This document shows, one piece after another, positions 59,396-64,000 of a stretch of DNA of 64,000 nucleotides. Numbering within the stretch: the stretch's first letter is position 1; each line of letters begins with the position of its first letter. The notes under the pieces are model-generated. The model did not search any database. It was given only the letters and a program-made list of their open reading frames with translations, and had not been told where the DNA came from. Source of the stretch: Dipteronia dyeriana (Eukaryota > Streptophyta > Magnoliopsida > Sapindales > Sapindaceae); NCBI GenBank assembly GCA_032871835.1, contig CM065297.1:43029098-43093097 (forward strand), in the 5' to 3' direction. Position numbers and translations under genes: made by a program.

Positions 59396-60598
59396 TGTTA
59401 ACTGAGAATATATTCGAGATGAGAAATTCTGGTTAACACCCTCGAGACCACTACCACATAAGTTGTGGCCCGAGTTGGTACCTTAGGTACCTAACCTAAC
59501 AGAATAAAGATAAATGTATGAATATGAATGCAATGTAGATGGAAATGTAATTGCTATATTGTCAACTATGGATATCGTACAAAAATACTCTTAAACATTC
59601 TTAATCTCTTTGGGATACTGTAAGGTGGTAACTTCGTACCTGTCGAATAGTAGATAATCATAGAGGCCAATTTCTGATTACAGAATTTACTTCGAAGACT
59701 TAAAAACTCTCTCTTTCTGTTTGTTCAATGATGCTCTCTTCCCTGTCCATTTTTCATGTTGATCTTTTTCTCTCATTTTTCTGTCTACGACAGGCATATT
59801 TATACGCGGTCCAGGTCGTTCAAATCTGTGAATCTCCCACCATGATTCTCTGAATCCGTTCTCTTCTTATCTAGCGGGATCTCTTATTTGAAATTCATTG
59901 ACTTTGCACTAATAACGGATTCGAGAATATCTTTGGTAGAAATAAGTTTGTTTCCTTTTTGGATTCAATCTCTTGCCTTACACGTACGTAGAGTTTCAAT
60001 ATTCGTTGGAGTGTAGATTTGTTCTTGTGTGTATTCATGGCATAATCCTTCATGAAGGTCGTCGAGTTAGCTGTTCGTTATTTCTTAGGACTAGGTAGAC
60101 CCTAGCCTTATTGGTACCAAAAGCTTGGTCTGACCTTTCCCGGTCCTTTAGACCTTGAGATTGCCTTATAGGCACTCATAGAGGGGGGAGCATGGATTAT
60201 GCGAGCTTCCTTTTTCTCATCCCGATGGGTTCAAACCTTCTTTAGCGAATGAAAACGTAGCTATAGCATGAACCTGATATCTTTAAAGGTCCCCCATTTT
60301 GTGCCTAGAGAGGTCGGTGCGTTTCTGTATAGGTTACAATGTACTCTCGATCTTAGGAAGCCTTGATAACCACGTATCAGGTTTTGCCTGAGTTCCAACG
60401 TTGTCGTAATGGGCTCGATATGGTCGTGTCAGGCTCCATTCCTGATAGTTCGGAAGCTCGATAACCCTTCCTCGCTTCTACGAGGTAGCTTTATGGCTCG
60501 CCCTTAGGCCCCGGGGTTCAATGACTGGTGAACTCAGGCTTTGATTCGAGTTAGAAGAGTGGAAAATTTCTCTTTGGTCCCCTAGCCGAATTTTGCTA
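59396..60598 (-). repeat. G2 5' LTR
   Basis: The minus-strand end CAGTTAACA is set by the primer site. The start, near TAGCAAAATTCGGCTAGG at 60598, is set by where B LTR sequence begins and has lost the usual TG. The LTR is about 1.2 kb. No gene is seen in it. Confidence 0.65.
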
Positions 60599-60666
60599 TT
60601 AATAATTAATATGAAAAGATTGTCAAATACATTATTACACTCATGCTATCGAGCATAATCCCAACA
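60599..60666 (-). repeat. B2 3' LTR tip
   Basis: Only the first 68 bases of a B LTR (TGTTGGGATTATGCTCGATAG on the minus strand) remain before G2. It lies right after the B2 PPT, which proves that the B LTRs belong to this copia body. Confidence 0.85.
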
Positions 60667-60682
60667 ATCTCCCACTTGCTCT
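60667..60682 (-). other. B2 polypurine tract
   Basis: AGAGCAAGTGGGAGAT on the minus strand abuts the LTR start and is identical to that of element A. Confidence 0.8.
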
Positions 60683-61352
60683 ATAGAAAATGTGTCATAT
60701 CTCTTATCTTCATATTCTCTAGGTGCCCATCAAAACTCTTTTGTGGAAGAGCCTTTGTGAAGGGATCCGCTAAACTTTTTGTTGACGCGATCTTAGTTAT
60801 CATCATGTCTCTCCTATGCACAATTTCCCTTAAAATGTGATACTTCATTTCAATTTGTTTCCCTCTGTTATGACTTCTTGGTTCTCTCGAATTAGCCACT
60901 GCTCCACTTTTGTCACAATAGATAGTGATTTGCTTATTCCCATCAGGAACTATTTCCAAGTCAATCAAGAATTAGCGGAGCCAGACAGCCTCTTTACCAG
61001 CCTTGCTTATGGCAACATACTCAGCTTCCATGGTGGAATCAGTAATAAAAGATTGCTTGATACTCCTCCATATGACTGCCCATCCTTTAAATGTAAACAC
61101 AGATCTTGATGTTGATCTTCTGGGGTCAGAATCTGATTGGAAATCAAAATCTATATACCCAATGGGAATTGAATCCTCTCTGGAGTATACAAGCATATAT
61201 TCTCTTGTTCTCCTAGGATACTTGAAAATATGCTTGACTTCTAACCAGTGATCAGGACCAGGCCATCGATCAAGACCAGGTTTCGATTGAAACCTGCTAA
61301 CTATGCCAATAACAAAACAAATATATGATCGAGTGCAGAGCATTGTATACAT
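60681..61352 (-). pseudogene. B2 RNase H
   Basis: Blocks are GYIDFDFQSD, then WRSIKQSF and MEAEYVAISKAGKEAVWL (catalytic E). After a one-codon break at about 60970 come IYCDKSGAVANSREPRSH (catalytic D) and LADPFTKALPQ. It is nearly complete apart from one stop and drift. Confidence 0.9.
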
Positions 61353-61394
61353 GGGACTCCCAACTACCGAGGCATATGGAACACTACTTATGAA

Positions 61395-61995
61395 TTACTC
61401 TTCATACTCATTCTTAGGAACTTGTTCCTTAGGAAGATTGATTCCATCTCTAAAAGATAACATACCTTTCTTGGAATCATGAATGGAAAACCTAGACAAG
61501 CTTTTATCTATGTATGAAGCTTGGGATAATGCAATCGTTATATTGTTTCTATCCCTTACGACTTGGATACCAAGAATATAACTTGCTTCTCCTAAGTCCT
61601 TCATATCAAATTGTTTTGCTATCCATTCTTTTACTGATGTCAATACACCTACATCCTTCTAGTTGCATCATAAAGATGCTTTTGTCAAGACTTCCATTAA
61701 CGAAAGTAATCTTGACATCTATTTGCCAAATCTCTAGGTCTAGAGATGCCACAATGGATAAGAGTATCCTAATGGATTTAGGCATGGCCACAGGAGATAA
61801 GGTTTCCTCATAATCGATACCTTCCTTCTGTGTGTAACCTTTAGCTACCAATCTAGCTTTAATGGTTTCCACCTTTCCATCCATTCCTCTCTTTCTCTTG
61901 TATACCCATTTGCACCCAGTGGGTTTTATCCCTTTAGGAAAGTCCATAAGAGACCAGACTTTATTTTTGAACATAGATTCTATTTTGCATTGCAT
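61395..61995 (-). pseudogene. B2 reverse transcriptase lacking the YVDD segment
   Basis: GCKWVYKRKRGMDGKVE, ARLVAKGYTQKEGIDYEETLSP and IWQIDVKITFVNG are intact. The sequence then jumps from MMQLEG directly to SVKEWIAKQFDMKDLGEASY. Compared with element A, about 0.25 kb holding LYGLKQA and the catalytic YVDD box is deleted. The rest runs to GMLSFRDGINLPKEQ. Confidence 0.9.
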
Positions 61996-62311
61996 TTCCC
62001 TTTACCAATGGTGACAATTAACATCTTCCATGGTTTCCTTGTACGTATAGGGATCATCATCGTCTGAGAGATTCTCTAATGATTCTCCTAGACCGATGTA
62101 TCTCTCGGGTTGTTTACTAACCCACCCACTATGATGAGGAATGGTAGAGTGTTGATCTTATGTTGGTGCGGAATTTAAAATTGGACTACATTGTGAAACC
62201 TGTTGTGGAATTGTATCGCCTGAAAGCTTATTCAGGACAATTCTACTTTTAGGTAGAAAATTATTCGTATAGTCGTCTTACAGAAATTTAGCATTTGTCG
62301 AAACAAATACT

Positions 62312-63171
62312 TTAGTTCCTTTTGGATACCCTACAAATATGCATGTTTTTGAACAGGGATTCCATCTTTGTTGTCTTTCCTTTTAACACGTGCGCATGAC
62401 ATCCAAATATCATTAAGTGTTGTAAACTAGGCTTTCGTCCAGTACACAACTCATGCGATGTTTTAGAAACCAGCTTAGATGGTAGATCATTTGGAATGTA
62501 CATATTGGTTTGTAAAGCATATCCCCTAAAAGAATTAGGGTGCGTTGAATAACTCAACATAGATCTAATCATGTCCAAAAGAATTCTATTTCTTCTTTCT
62601 GCCACCCTTTTTGTTGAGGTGTACCTGGCATAGAAAACTGAGAAATTATCCCATTAACAGTAAGATATTGCTGAAACTCACTAGATAAATATTCTCTACC
62701 ACGATCAGACTTCAAGATTTTTATGTGTTTCTCTAGTTGATTTTCAATTTCAGCTTTAAATGCTTTGAACATGTCAAAAGCATCCGACTTATGTCTCATG
62801 AGATATATATAACCCAATCTCGAGTAATTATCCATGAAAGTGATGAAGTACTCATATCCACCTCTAGCTTGAATGCTCATAGGACTATACACATCAATGT
62901 GTATCAATCCTAAAAATTCAATGGCTCTTGTACCTTTGGTCGTGAACGACCTTTTTATCATTTTACCTTTCAAACAAGATTCACAAGTTGGTAGATCATC
63001 AACCTTTAAGTCACTTAAAGGTCTTTCACTAACCAATCTTTTAATCCTATCAAGGTTAGTATGACCTTGGCACAAATGCCATAGGTAGGTTTTATCTTTT
63101 GATAATTTTAGTCTTTTATGATTAGGTTGCATTGATTCTGTGTCTAACAAGTGAGAGATATTGCTATGCAA
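62312..63171 (-). pseudogene. B2 integrase
   Basis: The 200-codon part (62569-63171) contains LWHLCQGHTN and CESCLKGKM (zinc binding), GLIHIDVYSPM (D), and LKSDRGREYLS (D), and ends near GTPQQKG. A one-base shift leads to the AERRNRILLDMIRSML block with the catalytic E region (62312-62605). Confidence 0.9.
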
Positions 63172-64000
63172 ATAGAATTAACCATTTTCCAATGTACGTT
63201 TGCAAATAAATTTTTTATTCTTACTAATACTAAAAGCTTTATTAAAAGTAACCGAATATCCAAATTTAGTTAAACAAGAAACTGAAATTAAATTCATCTT
63301 GCATTGAGGTACATAATAAACGTCTATTAAATCTAAATGTCTATAAAAATCTAAACTAATTCTAATATTCCAACTACACTAGTACACAACAACGCTCCAT
63401 TGCCTAAACGCAAGTTGAATTCATTATCATTCAGTCTCTTCATTTCCCGAAACCCTTTCAAGTCAGGCCTAAATTGCTTTTTCTTCTATTGTCTCTTAAC
63501 CTTCTTACGGTTCTTATTAGTAGCAACTTTACTAACCGTATGAATCTCTTGACCCTTGCCTTTCACAAGGATTTTATCGATGCTTTAATCATCTTGCATC
63601 AGGACTAGCAAAATGCATTCCTTATTGTTCAATGTGTAGTACAACTTGAACTGATCAAAGTAATCCGACAGTGAGTTGACAATCATGTCACACCATTTAT
63701 CTCAGCACCATTGAGTTCTGCAATGTTGAGATAAGCCATGACTTTCATCATGTGATCTTTCATATCCTGTATATGTTTCATCCTAAGATTCTTGAAAGTA
63801 GTCACTGCCTCTCTCTTAGTCAACCTGGACTTTACAGTAAACATCTCTTTCAGAGACATCATTATATCGACAACAATCTCCATTCCTTCATGTTGTTGTT
63901 GCAACACATCGGAGTTGGTAACCATAATGTAACATTTAGCCTTCTCATCGGAAGACTTCCACTTTTGATACTCACTTCTTCACTCCTTAGTAGATTTATT
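63172..64000 (-). pseudogene. B2 protease-gag region, incomplete
   Basis: The gag fragment 63683-63925 has a DIMMSLKEMF segment and MMKVMAYLNIAELNGAEI, which match copia gag (UBN2-type). The protease area at about 63180-63500 is degraded and no clear DSG motif is readable. Gag continues past the window edge. Confidence 0.75.

Larger units (their letters stand above)
52746..60598 (-). mobile_element. G2: Tat-type Ty3/gypsy retrotransposon, 3' part deleted
   Basis: On the minus strand the order is 5' LTR, primer site, gag, protease, RT, RNase H and the first residues of a second RNase H. The rest of that domain, integrase and the 3' LTR are missing. RNase H is split by a B solo LTR. At the right, the LTR start abuts a B LTR tip, so G2 inserted into the 3' LTR of B2. 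TTAAT at 60599-60603 may be one half of its target duplication. Confidence 0.85.
60599..64000 (-). mobile_element. B2: Angela-like Ty1/copia body, continues past the window
   Basis: PPT, RNase H, RT, integrase and part of gag are present in the expected minus-strand order. The shared LTR tip and PPT link it to the solo B LTRs and, more distantly, to element A. Pol is broken repeatedly. The 5' LTR is beyond the right edge. Confidence 0.85.

Overview
The window is a block of plant nuclear DNA made almost wholly of nested, decayed LTR retrotransposons. The base composition is AT-rich. Ty1/copia gag-pol fragments carry zinc-knuckle, DSGATNH-type protease and YVDD reverse-transcriptase motifs. Two Ty3/gypsy elements of the Tat type are present, and at least one of them has a second, archaeal-like RNase H. 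An angiosperm, probably a eudicot, is the best guess; nothing fixes the species. I found no intact host gene, tRNA, rRNA or CRISPR. One candidate for a captured host-gene piece lies at about 46.0-46.3 kb.

Element families, using local names. S = non-autonomous Sirevirus-like copia elements with LTRs of about 2.6 kb and several polypurine tracts (S1 at 1-9398, S2 at 22981-33533). A = an Angela-like copia element on the minus strand (LTRs 17503-19710 and 35918-37539). B = a second Angela-like family with LTRs of about 2.4 kb. B appears as three solo LTRs (1210-3652, 50355-52675, 53012-55459), one split 5' LTR (10307-10838 plus 37540-38886) and one minus-strand body (60599 to the window end). 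C = Sirevirus copia elements (C1 plus strand 38887-45711; C2 minus-strand LTR 46585-50211). G = Tat-type gypsy elements (G1 plus strand 10839-17335; G2 minus strand about 52746-60598).

The layout can be read as a nest. C1 gag is broken at 38886 by B1. B1 has its leader interrupted by S1, and S1's own 5' LTR carries a B solo LTR. B1's 5' LTR is split by G1 and A, and A's gag is split by S2. S2 is the youngest well-resolved insertion: both LTRs, the PBS, the PPT and an ACATT target-site duplication are all visible. To the right, the C2 LTR holds an unclassified insertion of about 1.45 kb. A B solo LTR follows with a GTCTT duplication. G2 comes next, its RNase H split exactly by another B solo LTR with a CGTCA duplication. 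Last is the B2 copia body.

Coding capacity is low. The only long open frames are the S2 gag (broken once by an in-frame stop) and a 353-codon S2 ORF. That ORF resembles the plant-specific 'putative plant transposon' domain and sits where Sireviruses carry an env-like gene. S2 has no reverse transcriptase or integrase, so it must have moved in trans. The most striking unexplained structure is in the S LTRs: a tandem array of units of about 43 bp, each holding a short hairpin whose two arms change together from unit to unit while the purine-rich loop stays similar. This is the pattern expected of a selected RNA structure.
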